Shown here in pieces: positions 24,292 to 33,214 of a stretch of 64,000 nt of DNA. This DNA comes from Pseudomonas laurylsulfatiphila (lineage in GTDB: Bacteria > Pseudomonadota > Gammaproteobacteria > Pseudomonadales > Pseudomonadaceae): positions 126,501-190,500 of the forward strand of contig NZ_NIRS01000004.1 of the NCBI RefSeq assembly GCF_002934665.1, in the 5' to 3' direction. How positions within the stretch are numbered: the first letter of the stretch is position 1; every line of letters begins with the position of its first letter. The position numbers and the translations under genes are program-made. Under the pieces are notes generated by a model that saw nothing but the letters and a program-made list of their open reading frames with translations, was not told the DNA's origin and searched no databases.

Positions 24292-25212
24292 ATGCTCAAA
24301 GGTCTGGCTATCACCCCGCCCGTGCTCGGGCGCATTTCCATTGGCAAGGTCGTCGAGAAAAACGGCAAACGTCTGCCGGAGAAAGACGATCAATTCACCC
24401 TGACCTCCCAAGTACAGAGCCGTGACGGCTGGTTACTGCATCCCCTTAACGAAGAACTGCGCAATGGCAAGGACAGCAAGTTGCGCAGTATTCCGATCCG
24501 GCTGCTGTTCAACGAGCCGGATCTGAATTTTCGCGCTGACTACAGCTTGTTCGACCGAAACACTGGCAGGCCTTTGTGCGTAGGCAATGGTGAGACCTGC
24601 AAGCGTCTGACCAAGGACGGCATCCAATCGTTGCCCTGTCCTTCACCGGATGGCTGTTCACTGGCTCAAGGCAATGCCTGCAAGCCTTACGGCCGGCTGA
24701 ACGTGGTGATTGGCGATGACGATCCGTTGGGCAGCTTTGTCTTCCGTACCACGGGCTACAACAGCATCCGTACCTTGGCAGCGCGTCTGCATTACCTGCA
24801 AGCCATCTCCGGCAATCGTCTGGCCTGTCTACCACTGGAGCTGCGTCTGCGTGGCAAATCCACTCGCCAGAGCCATGGCACGCCGATCTTCTACGTGGAC
24901 ATCACAGTGCGCAGCGGGCTGAGCCTAGAAGACGGCTTGCTAGAAGCCAAGCAATTAGACGAAGCCAGGCAAGCCTCCGGTTTTGACCAGAGCGCCTTGG
25001 ATCATGCTGCCCAGCAGGGCTTTAACAATGGAGCCTTTGAGGACAGCGAGGAGGACACCGGCGCCATCGTCGAGGAGTTCTTTCCCGCCCTGGAAGATCA
25101 GTCCAGGCCTGTAGAGCCCAAAGCCCAACTGGCAGCGCCTGCGAAACCCTCACTCGCTCAAAAGCTGGAGTCGCAAGCCACGCAGCACAACAGCAGACAC
25201 TTGGCCCAGTAA
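24292..25212 (+). CDS. Cys-rich 'hydrolase or metal-binding' protein of the recombination module
   Basis: This 306-aa protein is of a family usually annotated as hydrolase or metal-binding protein and found next to YqaJ genes. A Cys cluster at about 100-130 ('LCVGNGETCKRL', 'SLPCPSPDGCSLAQGNACKPYG') could bind zinc or an iron-sulphur cluster. 'LGSFVFRTTGYNSIRTLAARLHYL' and 'YVDITVRSGLSLEDGL' follow. The C-terminal 70 residues are acidic and low-complexity, as in DNA-annealing partners. AGGAGAACACCC precedes the ATG. A RecT/Bet-like or single-strand-binding role beside YqaJ is inference. Confidence 0.75.
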   Translation: MLKGLAITPPVLGRISIGKVVEKNGKRLPEKDDQFTLTSQVQSRDGWLLHPLNEELRNGKDSKLRSIPIRLLFNEPDLNFRADYSLFDRNTGRPLCVGNGETCKRLTKDGIQSLPCPSPDGCSLAQGNACKPYGRLNVVIGDDDPLGSFVFRTTGYNSIRTLAARLHYLQAISGNRLACLPLELRLRGKSTRQSHGTPIFYVDITVRSGLSLEDGLLEAKQLDEARQASGFDQSALDHAAQQGFNNGAFEDSEEDTGAIVEEFFPALEDQSRPVEPKAQLAAPAKPSLAQKLESQATQHNSRHLAQ

Positions 25213-25264
25213 CGCCCTTCTCAACCTCCCCTGCGTGCCCCCTCATTCGTACAGGAATACCGTC

Positions 25265-25762
25265 ATGAAATATCACAAACTCCGGGCTGGAGAAGAATCC
25301 GGCACCTATGTCATGGAGTCACCGGTTACTGAGGCCGACATACTGCAGATGGCTCAACAGCTAGCAATGAGTCGTCTGTCTAAAGGCCGGGCACTGACTG
25401 AGCCGAAGCAGGTTTTCAGCCACCTGCAAACTCTGCTGCAATACCACGAGTACGAAGTCTTTGCTCTGCTGCTGCTCGACAGCAAGCATCGAGTTATTGC
25501 CTTCAGAGAGATATTTATAGGCACGCTAGATGCAGCCAGCGTTTACCCACGCGAAGTAATCAAGATTGCGTTGGAGCACAATGCTGCAGCCGCGATTCTG
25601 GTACATAACCACCCCTCTGGCGACCCGGAGCCCAGCGAATCTGATCGCATCCTGACCACTACCCTCAAGAACGCCCTCAACATGGTTGGTACCCGGATAT
25701 TGGATCACGTGGTAGTGGGTCGTGAAGGCAGCGTGTCGTTGGCCGAAATGGGTTATCTCTAA
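25265..25762 (+). CDS. RadC-family JAMM protein
   Basis: This 165-aa RadC/MPN-domain protein carries the JAMM metal site His114-x-His116 ... Asp127 in 'LVHNHPSGDPEPSESD'. It also has 'ISLAGTVKE'-like features absent, but 'YEVFALLLLDSKHRVIAFREIF' and 'GTLDAASVYPREVIKIALEHNAAAAIL' are canonical. The N-terminal helix-hairpin-helix of full RadC is missing, as usual for mobile-element versions. It is the last gene of the recombination module. Its exact role in element biology is unknown, although RadC-like proteins are frequent on integrative elements. Confidence 0.9.
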   Translation: MKYHKLRAGEESGTYVMESPVTEADILQMAQQLAMSRLSKGRALTEPKQVFSHLQTLLQYHEYEVFALLLLDSKHRVIAFREIFIGTLDAASVYPREVIKIALEHNAAAAILVHNHPSGDPEPSESDRILTTTLKNALNMVGTRILDHVVVGREGSVSLAEMGYL

Positions 25763-25973
25763 TCTTACACCGTCCGATAGACTACCTCGGCTCAAGCCGG
25801 GGTGGTCATCAACAATGTGAGCTCGCCCTTATTTTTTTATGATCCGCGCTTGTACTCAGCTCGTAAAACTGGCGAACGCAAGTGTTGGTGAGCTGATGCT
25901 AGGGCTATGGAATCGGGCGCCCACAGCGTCAGAAGTACTTTTACGATGCATGTTTTTAACCAAGGGGGAGTAG

Positions 25974-26726
25974 ATGTCTGAAATAGATATTGCCGGTGAC
26001 GAGCCGTTGCTTGCACTGCTGCTGGCAGCCGAACCGGATGACGTTTGTTTATTGGTGGATTACATCACGGACTCAGGGAAAGGCCGGATCTCGCTTGCTG
26101 GTACGGTAAAGGAATTTCTGCACCAGGCTCGTGAAGACAAGACCTTTGACAAAGATGTGCTGGCATTGCTGGTGCACGAGCTCCGCATGTTTGGCGGTAA
26201 CAGTATTACCAATCTGTTCCGTAGTGGCGGCGTGACGTACAAAGAGATCGCCACCGACGTGCTTTCCCATGTCGGCGGAAAGAGTACGGACTCAGACGAC
26301 CTCGGCACGATTGAGCTCAAAGTATTGCAACGCCTATTGGACAAGGCATGGGACAAGATGTCCAAGGAAGCTCGTGCGCAATTTGCAGAGAAGTTTGGCG
26401 AGTCTGATGCCGCCAATCCTTTCTCATTCACCCACTTCTTGAACCGTATGGGCTTTGGGCATGCGGCAACACTGGATGTGACCTCATTTATTTCCGCCTC
26501 CCTGGGAGCCAACCTTCTCGGTGCAAGTGCTGTGTTGGGAGCGGAGATGCTCATGGGCAGGTTGGCAGGCTTGGCCCTGGGTCCAATCGGAGTCGCTCTG
26601 GGCGCAGGTCTGGCAGGCTATTCTCTGGCGTCCCCTGCATTTCGGATCACCTTGCCTTGCGTGGTTCAAATCGCCTACATCCGACAGAAAGGCATGCAAC
26701 CTCGTTTACCTGGAGGTAAACCATGA
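25974..26726 (+). CDS. YaaW-like (UPF0174/DUF3944) protein
   Basis: This 250-aa protein resembles E. coli YaaW and its relatives: 'LLAAEPDDVCLLVDYITDSGKGRISL', 'IVHELRMFGGNSITNLFR'-like 'LLVHELRMFGGNSITNLFRS', then 'YKEIATDVLSHVGG'. A hydrophobic Gly/Ala/Leu-rich C-terminal region (about 170-220) could sit in a membrane. Its function is unknown. GGGGGAG precedes the ATG. It overlaps the next gene by four bases, so the two form a pair that converges on the ZorB-like gene. YaaW-type genes occur in defence islands. Confidence 0.75.
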   Translation: MSEIDIAGDEPLLALLLAAEPDDVCLLVDYITDSGKGRISLAGTVKEFLHQAREDKTFDKDVLALLVHELRMFGGNSITNLFRSGGVTYKEIATDVLSHVGGKSTDSDDLGTIELKVLQRLLDKAWDKMSKEARAQFAEKFGESDAANPFSFTHFLNRMGFGHAATLDVTSFISASLGANLLGASAVLGAEMLMGRLAGLALGPIGVALGAGLAGYSLASPAFRITLPCVVQIAYIRQKGMQPRLPGGKP

Positions 26727-27871
26727 CTGGTGAAATTACTCGCATCAAAGGGCTCGCCAAACGGAACGATGGTGAGCAATGGCTGGTTGGCTCGAGCGAA
26801 AAAGCTCCTGTGCTCTCGGTAAAGGCACTCTCGCTGCCAACTGCATCTGATCACGGTGACAGCAACCAGGTAGCGCAACTGGGTTTGAGCCGACTATCGC
26901 CCCTTCTTCAGTCCATACCCAACTTGATCACTACGGGCGTTGCAAACTCGAATCAGTATTTTCGAGTGGAGATCAATGGCCCATTGGCAGCGGCGATGGA
27001 TGGCAACGGTCTGCGTGCCTTCTCCAGATCTGCCGACGGCAAATTTACTGAACACGCCAGACTGTTTCAGGACAATAACCTGACAAGCCTGGTCAATTCG
27101 GCTGCGTTATTTCAGATTGCCTCCGCCGTCGTCGCCCAACAGCACCTGGCAGACATCAGCGCCAAGTTGAGTGACATCCTCGCTGGGGTAGAGCGCATTG
27201 AGCAGTTTCAGCAAAACAAGCGAGAAGGTCAGATCACCGGCAGCATTGATTACCTGCGTCAAATCGCACCCGCGCTTTTGAACGGGAAACTTAATGACTC
27301 AGTCCCTGCTCAGCTTGAAGCTCAGGAAGTGCAACTTGGGCAAATCCAGAAGCATCTGGAACTCGAACTCGACGACATCACCAACAGTATTCGCACACTG
27401 AATGTTTCCACCACCTTCGGCACCAGCAAGTTGAAAGCGGCGCTGGAAAAAGAGCTGGAAAGGTTCAGTCATTCGCTCGAACAATCACAGCTCTGCCTGG
27501 CTGCCCGAATGGTCGCGTGCCGCTTGCTCGATGCCTTTCCGGGGCAAATGGAGTGGGTGCAAGTGCGCCTTGACGCCCTCACCAGCGTCGCCGAAAGGTT
27601 CGAGGGTAAACACGGCGCCGTCGAAAAATTTCGCGATGCTTACAAAGAAAGAGCCAACAAGTTGTCCGCCCTTACCGAGTCCAGCGCGGAGCTCAATGCG
27701 CGACGGCAGTCCTTGTTGAAGGCCCAAGACAAACGCCTGCTGAAACTCACGACAGACAGCACCGGACGCTTGCGTGAAATCAGCCAGGCAGTGCTGGATA
27801 CGCGCAAGGTCATCCTTGAACTGAAAGTGCAGGGTAATGAATGCGTGGGGGTCGCCAGATTGGCGAATTGA
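26723..27871 (+). CDS. coiled-coil protein paired with the YaaW-like protein
   Basis: This 382-aa protein was not recognised. Residues about 1-140 are mixed. From about 145 it is almost wholly helical, with heptad-like segments ('QQHLADISAKLSDILAGVERIEQFQ', in parts, and a C-terminal 'SLLKAQDKRLLKLTTDSTGRLREI'). It has no transmembrane helix. It is translationally coupled to the YaaW-like gene (ATGA). The pair likely forms one complex, perhaps a membrane effector with a cytosolic scaffold, but that is inference. Confidence 0.65.
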   Translation: MTGEITRIKGLAKRNDGEQWLVGSSEKAPVLSVKALSLPTASDHGDSNQVAQLGLSRLSPLLQSIPNLITTGVANSNQYFRVEINGPLAAAMDGNGLRAFSRSADGKFTEHARLFQDNNLTSLVNSAALFQIASAVVAQQHLADISAKLSDILAGVERIEQFQQNKREGQITGSIDYLRQIAPALLNGKLNDSVPAQLEAQEVQLGQIQKHLELELDDITNSIRTLNVSTTFGTSKLKAALEKELERFSHSLEQSQLCLAARMVACRLLDAFPGQMEWVQVRLDALTSVAERFEGKHGAVEKFRDAYKERANKLSALTESSAELNARRQSLLKAQDKRLLKLTTDSTGRLREISQAVLDTRKVILELKVQGNECVGVARLAN

Positions 27872-27886
27872 GCGTTCGCATCCCGA

Positions 27887-27958
27887 TTGCCGACACCCCA
27901 AACAGCAGGCTGTCGGCAACCATTCTGTTCACGAGGCACGTTACCTGCGTGACGTGCC
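27887..27958. terminator. two hairpins between convergent genes
   Basis: TTGCCGACA / TGTCGGCAA (27887-27919) and GGCACGT / ACGTGCC (27935-27958) lie between the convergent coiled-coil and ZorB-like genes. Neither has a good T tract. They may act as bidirectional terminators. Confidence 0.4.
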
Positions 27959-27972
27959 CGTCAAGACAAAGA

Positions 27973-28668
27973 TCAGCGCCCGTCGAGCGAGCGATCCTCC
28001 TGAGACACCACCAACTGAACTTCAACGCGCCGATTTTCTGCGCTTGCCGGGTTCAGGCCGGGTTTTGGTCTGGAATCACCGTAACCCGCCACAATCACTC
28101 GCAGTGATTGCTGCCCATCCAGGGCCAAAACCAACAACTTGCGTGCCTCCCGTGCCCGAGCAGCGGAGAGCGTGTAGTTATCGTCATAGACCGTGCAGTA
28201 CCGCGCATAATCAGTGACCGGTCGGCTTACCGGCACATTGTCGGTATGCCCCTCGACCAATACCTGGCCCTGGCCGTAATCGTGGATGAAGGTAGCGACG
28301 CGAACGCTCAACTGCGTCAGTGCCCGCTTGGCCTCATCGGTAATACAGGCGCTGCCGCGGCCGAAGGCGTTATCAGGCAACGTCAGGCGCCGGTTCTTGA
28401 TATCGACATCGATCAGCCCCCCTTCACCGCCGTGTGCCAGATCCGCCTGCATCGCCTCAAGCAAAGCACTCAGACGTGTTTGTTGTGTTGCCGCGCCTTG
28501 GGCTTTTTCTGCCTGACGCGCCGCATCCAACTGTTGCTTCTCTACTTGCATTGCCGCTTCGGCCGCTTTGTTCTGCAGCACCGAAACTACAAGCATGAGC
28601 ATCACGACCGCCATGACCCCAGCCATGAGGTCTGAGATGGAAATCCATTCGCTGGGTTTTTCTTTCAT
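27973..28668 (-). CDS. zorB: ZorB-like motor protein (MotB/OmpA type)
   Basis: This 231-aa inner-membrane protein has one N-terminal helix (about 11-31) with Asp13 inside 'SISDLMAGVMAVVMLML', where MotB and ZorB keep the proton- or sodium-carrying Asp. A helical linker (35-75) follows, then an OmpA-like peptidoglycan-binding domain with 'VEGHTDNVPV' (139-147), 'YTLSAARAREARKLL' and 'AENRRVEVQL'. With ZorA it would form a wall-anchored ion-driven motor that senses phage entry in Zorya defence. It is last in the operon, six bases after the ZorA-like stop. An ordinary flagellar MotB is unlikely because no flagellar genes are near. Confidence 0.85.
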   Translation of the reverse strand: MKEKPSEWISISDLMAGVMAVVMLMLVVSVLQNKAAEAAMQVEKQQLDAARQAEKAQGAATQQTRLSALLEAMQADLAHGGEGGLIDVDIKNRRLTLPDNAFGRGSACITDEAKRALTQLSVRVATFIHDYGQGQVLVEGHTDNVPVSRPVTDYARYCTVYDDNYTLSAARAREARKLLVLALDGQQSLRVIVAGYGDSRPKPGLNPASAENRRVEVQLVVSQEDRSLDGR

Positions 28669-28674
28669 GGTCGA

Positions 28675-30822
28675 TTACGCCAGCTGAGCTTTATCGGTCT
28701 GCAAACCACTCGCAGGCGCAGGTTCATAGTCCGCCGTGAGTCGGCCAAGCAATGTCACTGTCGACTGTGCAGCGTCGCTGAGCACCTGGAGGCGATTGGC
28801 AAACTGCTTGTCGATATTGGCCGCCAGCTTTTCAGGCAAAGCGCTCATGGCATGTTGGCCTTGACGATGCGAGTCCGCAAGCGCCTTCACGTCCTGGACA
28901 ACCGAAGGCAACTGTTGCGCCGAATCACATAATTGCTCAAGCAGTTTGACGCTGGCTCCCAGAGGGGCCAACCTGGCCGGCAGCGCTTCCAGAGATTCCT
29001 GGGTTTTAGCGCCCTGGTCTGTCATTGTTTTGAACTGCGTATTGAAGGTTGTGAACTGCTCGGCGAGCTGCGGGAAGTTCATCAGTTTGATCGCCACCGC
29101 ATCCATCTTCTGTCCGGCCTTGGAAGCCTCCTTCAGTCCCTCCGAAATGCTCTTGCCGAGTTCATCCATGTTGGAACTCATAGTTGCAATCGCGACGTTA
29201 AGCGTGTTGCTTGTGTGCGCGAATTGAGTGGTGGTTTTCTTCTGCATTTCCTTGGCGCTTTCAGTGGTCACCTGGACTTCCTTGACCACAGTGCCAACAT
29301 GCTCTGACAACTGATCGACCGCATTGGAAATATTGTCGGTCGCACCTTTCAGGTTGGCGGCCATGTCCTGGGTATTCTGGGTAAAGTCCCGGCTCATCGT
29401 GGTAATGGTGCCGGTCAGGCTCCCTTCGATAGTCTCCATGACGGTGCCCAGCCTGGTGATGTTGCCATCCATGCTCGCCTTCATTTCTACCAAATGCCCA
29501 GCGAAATCCTCATTGAGCGAGTGAATCGCGCCGCTGAGTTTTTCCTGCATGACCTGCACGCTGCCTTTAAGCAGACCAGCCGAATCAGCTAGTAAGGTGG
29601 CAGACTCGCCCATCAACTGTACCGCGGCCTCCTGACGAAGTAAGTTGTCGGTTTTGGCCTCCACGTAACCTTGCAGACTTTCGCGCGACGCCCTGGTGCT
29701 GTCCGCCACTTCACTCAATTGCGTCTCGAGCGTCTGCAGGCCCTTGAGGCTCTCTTCGACATTAACCAAACGGCTGAGCTGTGTACTCATCTCGGCGATT
29801 TGTGGAAGGTTTTCACTGAGTCTGGCGATCTCGCCGAGCTGTTGGTGATGGTTAGCAAGTCGGGTATCCAGCGCATTGAAATGGTTCTCGGCCTGTTTAC
29901 CGTTCTGGAATTCAACCGCCTTGAGTTGTTTGAGCTCGGTCGACAACTGCAGACCCTGGGCGTTGAATGCTTCAATCAGCAGAGCGCCGACATTTTCCAG
30001 TGCAGTCCGGTTTGCTTGCTCACTTTCCGTGCGCAGCGCCAGCGCGGCTTTACGACCGAGATCAATTTCGACTGCCAGACTGGCAAGCCTTTCATCCAGC
30101 GCAGTGAGCTGGCTTTCCGATTGTTTACCGTTCTGGAACTCGACAGCCTTTATCTGCTTGAGCTCGGAGGCCACCAGCAGGCCTAGGGAATTGAACGCCT
30201 CTACCAGCCGCGTACCGACAGTCTCAAGGGCAGTAAGGTTCACCTGATCACGTTCGGCATGCAGTGCAAGTGCGGCTTTGCGGCTCAGATCAATCTCAGC
30301 CTTCATGTGCTCCAGGCACCAGTCGGTGCGCTTGCTTTCCGCTGACCACGGCGCGGCTTCCCACAGCTTGATCACAATGAAGGCAATGATCCCCCAGGTG
30401 GAGGTTTTGAACTTTGTGCCCAAGTCTTTCATCATGCCGGTAAGCTGAGTCAGAGAACCACTCATGGCATTGAGTGAATCGTCATGTCCCTGGAGAATGG
30501 TTGATGCCTTGTCCAAAGCCAGGCCCAGCCCCAGAAACGTGCCCAGAAGCCCGATGATCAGCAGCAACCCCGGCATACTGGCAGCAAAACGCTCCCAACC
30601 TGAGGCGACAGCGTGGCTCAACTCACCAATGGACCCGTGCTCAATGTCCAGCGCATTGATGCGAGCCCCACCGCGCCAGTTTTTTTCCCACTTCGCCGGT
30701 TGGCCGAAAACCTGTGACGTAATCAGCGACAGCAGCAGACCGAACAGTATGATGCCGAAAAAAAACACTTCCAGTGGATTGCTCAGCGAAGGGGTCAAGA
30801 ACTGCAGGATTTCGCCAATCAT
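28675..30822 (-). CDS. zorA: ZorA-like motor protein (MotA/ExbB type with long tail)
   Basis: This 715-aa protein has the MotA/TolQ/ExbB proton-channel core in its first 160 residues, with membrane segments near 18-36, 83-102 and 142-157 ('LLLIIGLLGTFLGLGLAL' and 'STWGIIAFIVIKLW'). A cytoplasmic coiled-coil tail of over 500 residues follows. That long tail is the hallmark of ZorA as opposed to MotA. Residues 177-252 and 253-328 are a tandem duplication, both containing 'KAVEFQNGKQ'. It overlaps the upstream 414-aa gene by four bases and precedes zorB. The tail probably relays activation to the cytosolic effectors encoded upstream. Confidence 0.85.
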   Translation of the reverse strand: MIGEILQFLTPSLSNPLEVFFFGIILFGLLLSLITSQVFGQPAKWEKNWRGGARINALDIEHGSIGELSHAVASGWERFAASMPGLLLIIGLLGTFLGLGLALDKASTILQGHDDSLNAMSGSLTQLTGMMKDLGTKFKTSTWGIIAFIVIKLWEAAPWSAESKRTDWCLEHMKAEIDLSRKAALALHAERDQVNLTALETVGTRLVEAFNSLGLLVASELKQIKAVEFQNGKQSESQLTALDERLASLAVEIDLGRKAALALRTESEQANRTALENVGALLIEAFNAQGLQLSTELKQLKAVEFQNGKQAENHFNALDTRLANHHQQLGEIARLSENLPQIAEMSTQLSRLVNVEESLKGLQTLETQLSEVADSTRASRESLQGYVEAKTDNLLRQEAAVQLMGESATLLADSAGLLKGSVQVMQEKLSGAIHSLNEDFAGHLVEMKASMDGNITRLGTVMETIEGSLTGTITTMSRDFTQNTQDMAANLKGATDNISNAVDQLSEHVGTVVKEVQVTTESAKEMQKKTTTQFAHTSNTLNVAIATMSSNMDELGKSISEGLKEASKAGQKMDAVAIKLMNFPQLAEQFTTFNTQFKTMTDQGAKTQESLEALPARLAPLGASVKLLEQLCDSAQQLPSVVQDVKALADSHRQGQHAMSALPEKLAANIDKQFANRLQVLSDAAQSTVTLLGRLTADYEPAPASGLQTDKAQLA
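30066..30294 (-). repeat. tandem 76-residue duplication in the ZorA-like tail (first unit)
   Basis: Codons 177-252 repeat as codons 253-328 (bases 29839-30066). Shared pieces include 'RKAALAL', 'EAFN', 'STELKQLKAVEFQNGKQ' or 'ASELKQIKAVEFQNGKQ', and 'ALD-RLA'. DNA identity is lower than protein identity, so the duplication is not recent. Confidence 0.75.
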
Positions 30823-32063
30823 GCCGTAACCTCAACCACTTTGAAGGCATCAGTACGCTTCTTGCAGTCGGCCTCGAAAATATTGGCGAAGCTGACAATC
30901 AGCGACTGTTCTTCCGCTTTCAGGCTTTCCCATTTTTCGCCGTTTTGAGCACAACGCACAAGAATCTCGCCAACCCTGCCACCATGGTCGATCAAATATT
31001 CCTGATCGTCAGCCACGAGTTGCTCCTCGCTTTTCTCAAGCAGTTGCAGAAAACCTTCCGCGGCGAACACATAGTTACGCTTGGCGCGCGTCTCGTTACC
31101 CAGCGCTTCAAGTTGAGCTTCGTCACGCGGCAACAGTATGCGCAGATCGTCGAGCATCCGCGCCTCTTCCGGTTCCAGTGGTTCTAGTTCCGCCTCCAGT
31201 TCCAGGCGGCCCTTGAGCACTCGATCCTTAACCACTCGTTTATTCAGCTCTTCCCAGGCTGTTTGAGCGTTTTGCAAACCCAGGCCCCAGACCAGGATCA
31301 TTTCCTCGAACACGAACGGAATCACGGCTTTGCCGAAGTGCTTGACGGTCAGATCGTCAAGGCGTTGTACGTCAGCATCGTCCAATTCCGCCCGAGCTTC
31401 GATCAGTTGGCTAGCGACGTCGATAATGAACAGCGGCTCCTGGCCCAGGGACACGACGTCTTCCAGCTGAGTCATTTGTTCTTCGTAAACTTGCAGCAAC
31501 TTCTGCACGGCGCGAACACGCAGGTAGTGGTCGAAATCCACGAACGCTTCCGTTTCGATCAGGCGATTGGTCAATGCCTTGACCAAGTGGTAGCGGTTGG
31601 TCAGGGCGATAGCCTGGAGTGCTTCGCGCTCTGCACCCTGGGTTTTGGCCATGGCAGCATTCAGATCTCGCTCACGCGCCTGCGCTTCGGCGATTTCCTG
31701 TTCATCCAGCAATTTTTGCTGCCATTCACGGGCACGGGAAATCACCCAATCGATGGCCTTCTGCACCTTGGCCGCCAGCGGGTGGGTGTCCAGGTGTTCC
31801 AGCACGGCCAACGCACGCTCCAGTCCAAGACTCAAGGCCTTGACCCATGGCCATGGCACATGGCTTGCCAAGGTTCGCAGCCCTACGCGCATACTGGAAA
31901 TATAAGGCTTGGCTGCCTGGTAAAGCCGTTTGACTTCTCCGACAAAGGTTTCGGCTTCGTCGGCGAGCCATTTGACGGCCTTGCCGACTACTTGTTTGAC
32001 GGCGCGGAACGCCGAAGACACAACGTTTGAAACCGTGCTGACGAGAGAATCAAACCAACCCAT
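30819..32063 (-). CDS. unknown 414-aa protein of the Zorya-like operon
   Basis: This protein was not recognised. The N terminus (1-50) is a series of amphipathic helices ('FDSLVSTVSNVVSSAFRAV', 'VVGKAVKWLADEAETFVGEV'), like membrane-active or pore-forming segments. It has no true transmembrane helix. The middle (115-170) is a charged coiled coil and the rest is helical, with 'PEEARMLDDLRILLPRDEAQL'. It starts right at the stop of the AAA gene and overlaps zorA by four bases, so it is made together with the motor. It replaces ZorC at this position and may be the effector or the link between motor and ATPase (inference). Confidence 0.75.
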   Translation of the reverse strand: MGWFDSLVSTVSNVVSSAFRAVKQVVGKAVKWLADEAETFVGEVKRLYQAAKPYISSMRVGLRTLASHVPWPWVKALSLGLERALAVLEHLDTHPLAAKVQKAIDWVISRAREWQQKLLDEQEIAEAQARERDLNAAMAKTQGAEREALQAIALTNRYHLVKALTNRLIETEAFVDFDHYLRVRAVQKLLQVYEEQMTQLEDVVSLGQEPLFIIDVASQLIEARAELDDADVQRLDDLTVKHFGKAVIPFVFEEMILVWGLGLQNAQTAWEELNKRVVKDRVLKGRLELEAELEPLEPEEARMLDDLRILLPRDEAQLEALGNETRAKRNYVFAAEGFLQLLEKSEEQLVADDQEYLIDHGGRVGEILVRCAQNGEKWESLKAEEQSLIVSFANIFEADCKKRTDAFKVVEVTA

Positions 32064-33035
32064 TTAACTATCGCTCCTTTGATGAATACCCAATGCTTTA
32101 CGGTTCGCCGCGACGGTGCCGAGATCAACCTCGGGCCGCGAAGCGTGAATGTCTTGACGCGCAGCCAGCAGCTGAGCGAGTGCCTCCTGAAGATGAGCCT
32201 GCTGCAGCACACCAGCGCCTTGGGCGAGCAGGGGCTTGGGCAAAGCCAGTCTCAAACAGGTGCGTATTTCACGACCCGAAAGTCCCTCGGACGCGGCGGC
32301 GAGGACGTCAAGCACCCCTTCCCGCTCCTCTGCCAGAGGAATACCCGGTACCAGCATGCGTGCCCATAGCGCTCGACGCTCACTTTCGCTAGGCAGCTCG
32401 AAACGGATGTGCTGAGAAATGCGGCTGACAAAGGCACTGTCATAGTTGCGCGCAAAGTTGGTCGCAAAAATCACTACACCCGTGTGCTTCTCCAACTCGA
32501 TAAGCAGCGTGGAGCGCATGGCATTGACCTCGTTATCAATGCCCTGGGTGACGGAAGACAAACGTTTACCCAGCAACGTGTCGGCTTCGTCCAGAAACAA
32601 TACGGCGTCTTCGGCACGCGCCAACTCGAACAACTGCGCAATATTCTTTGACGTATCGCCCATGAACTTGCTTTCAAGGTCGGCAATGCTGGCGCTAATA
32701 AGCCGTTTGCCAATACTCCCGGAAAATGCCTCGGCGGTAAGGGTCTTTCCCGTACCCGGCGCGCCATGAAAGTTCAGGATCGTGCCGCTGCCACAAGGGT
32801 CGACCTCAGCGAAACCCCAGGTGACGTAGATGGTGTGATGGTGATGAATTTTCACCAAGGCCTCATCGAGCTGTTGCTTGACCTGCGGCGAAAGCACTAC
32901 GTCCCGCTCCAGTGTGAAGCGAGGCAATGTGCTTCGCGATGCGGGCGCAGTCTTGGCGGGAGGTTCTTCGGTGGCGGCCAACAGCTCAGGCCGTAACTTC
33001 TGATAGAGATAGTCTCTGGAGGACACTTTAATCAC
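32064..33035 (-). CDS. AAA+ ATPase of the Zorya-like operon
   Basis: This 323-aa classical AAA+ ATPase of the FtsH/Vps4-like type has Walker A GAPGTGKT (91-98), Walker B VLFLDE (145-150), sensor 1 in 'VVIFATN' and arginine fingers in 'DSAFVSRISQHI'. It probably remodels or unfolds a partner protein. The GTG start at 33035 is proposed because it overlaps the stop of the upstream 60-aa gene (GTGA). An ATG at 33131 would add 32 residues that run over that gene. AAA ATPases are not part of the Zorya types known to me. The 414-aa gene follows directly. Confidence 0.88.
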   Translation of the reverse strand: MIKVSSRDYLYQKLRPELLAATEEPPAKTAPASRSTLPRFTLERDVVLSPQVKQQLDEALVKIHHHHTIYVTWGFAEVDPCGSGTILNFHGAPGTGKTLTAEAFSGSIGKRLISASIADLESKFMGDTSKNIAQLFELARAEDAVLFLDEADTLLGKRLSSVTQGIDNEVNAMRSTLLIELEKHTGVVIFATNFARNYDSAFVSRISQHIRFELPSESERRALWARMLVPGIPLAEEREGVLDVLAAASEGLSGREIRTCLRLALPKPLLAQGAGVLQQAHLQEALAQLLAARQDIHASRPEVDLGTVAANRKALGIHQRSDS

Positions 33036-33214
33036 CAGTCCATTGATTTGAGCTCTTGGGCTTTGCAGCCTTGCAAGAGAAGCTTGCGGAAGTCCGAAGG
33101 TAGTGTCTTGATTGAGCCGCTGGAAACCCATCGGCGCATCAGAAAGCTATCGGACAGCAGACGTCGAACTTGAAGTTTTTTTGGATCAATTAAAAAGCCA
33201 GGCAAATAGCGCAT
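33032..33214 (-). CDS. small coupled protein (60 aa)
   Basis: Its ATG overlaps the stop of the 43-aa gene (TGATG) and its own stop overlaps the GTG of the AAA gene (GTGA), so it is bracketed by translational coupling on both sides. The sequence is basic and helical ('KKLQVRRLLSDSFLMRRWVSSG', in parts, then 'FRKLLLQGCKAQELKSMDW'). No family was recognised. The alternative is that the AAA gene starts at 33131 and this frame is spurious. The double coupling and better third-position GC favour a real gene. Confidence 0.5.
   Translation of the reverse strand: MRYLPGFLIDPKKLQVRRLLSDSFLMRRWVSSGSIKTLPSDFRKLLLQGCKAQELKSMDW

Noticed and set aside
28108..28635. + strand ORF opposite zorB
   Set aside because: Shadow of the OmpA-like gene; no domain features.
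27973..30822. Flagellar MotA/MotB stator genes
   Set aside because: The ZorA-like protein has a 500-residue cytoplasmic tail and the surroundings are helicase and nuclease genes, not flagellar genes.
33036..33131. Longer start (ATG 33131) for the AAA ATPase
   Set aside because: It would overlap the coupled 60-aa gene by about 100 bases and adds residues without family character; the GTG at 33035 with GTGA overlap was preferred.
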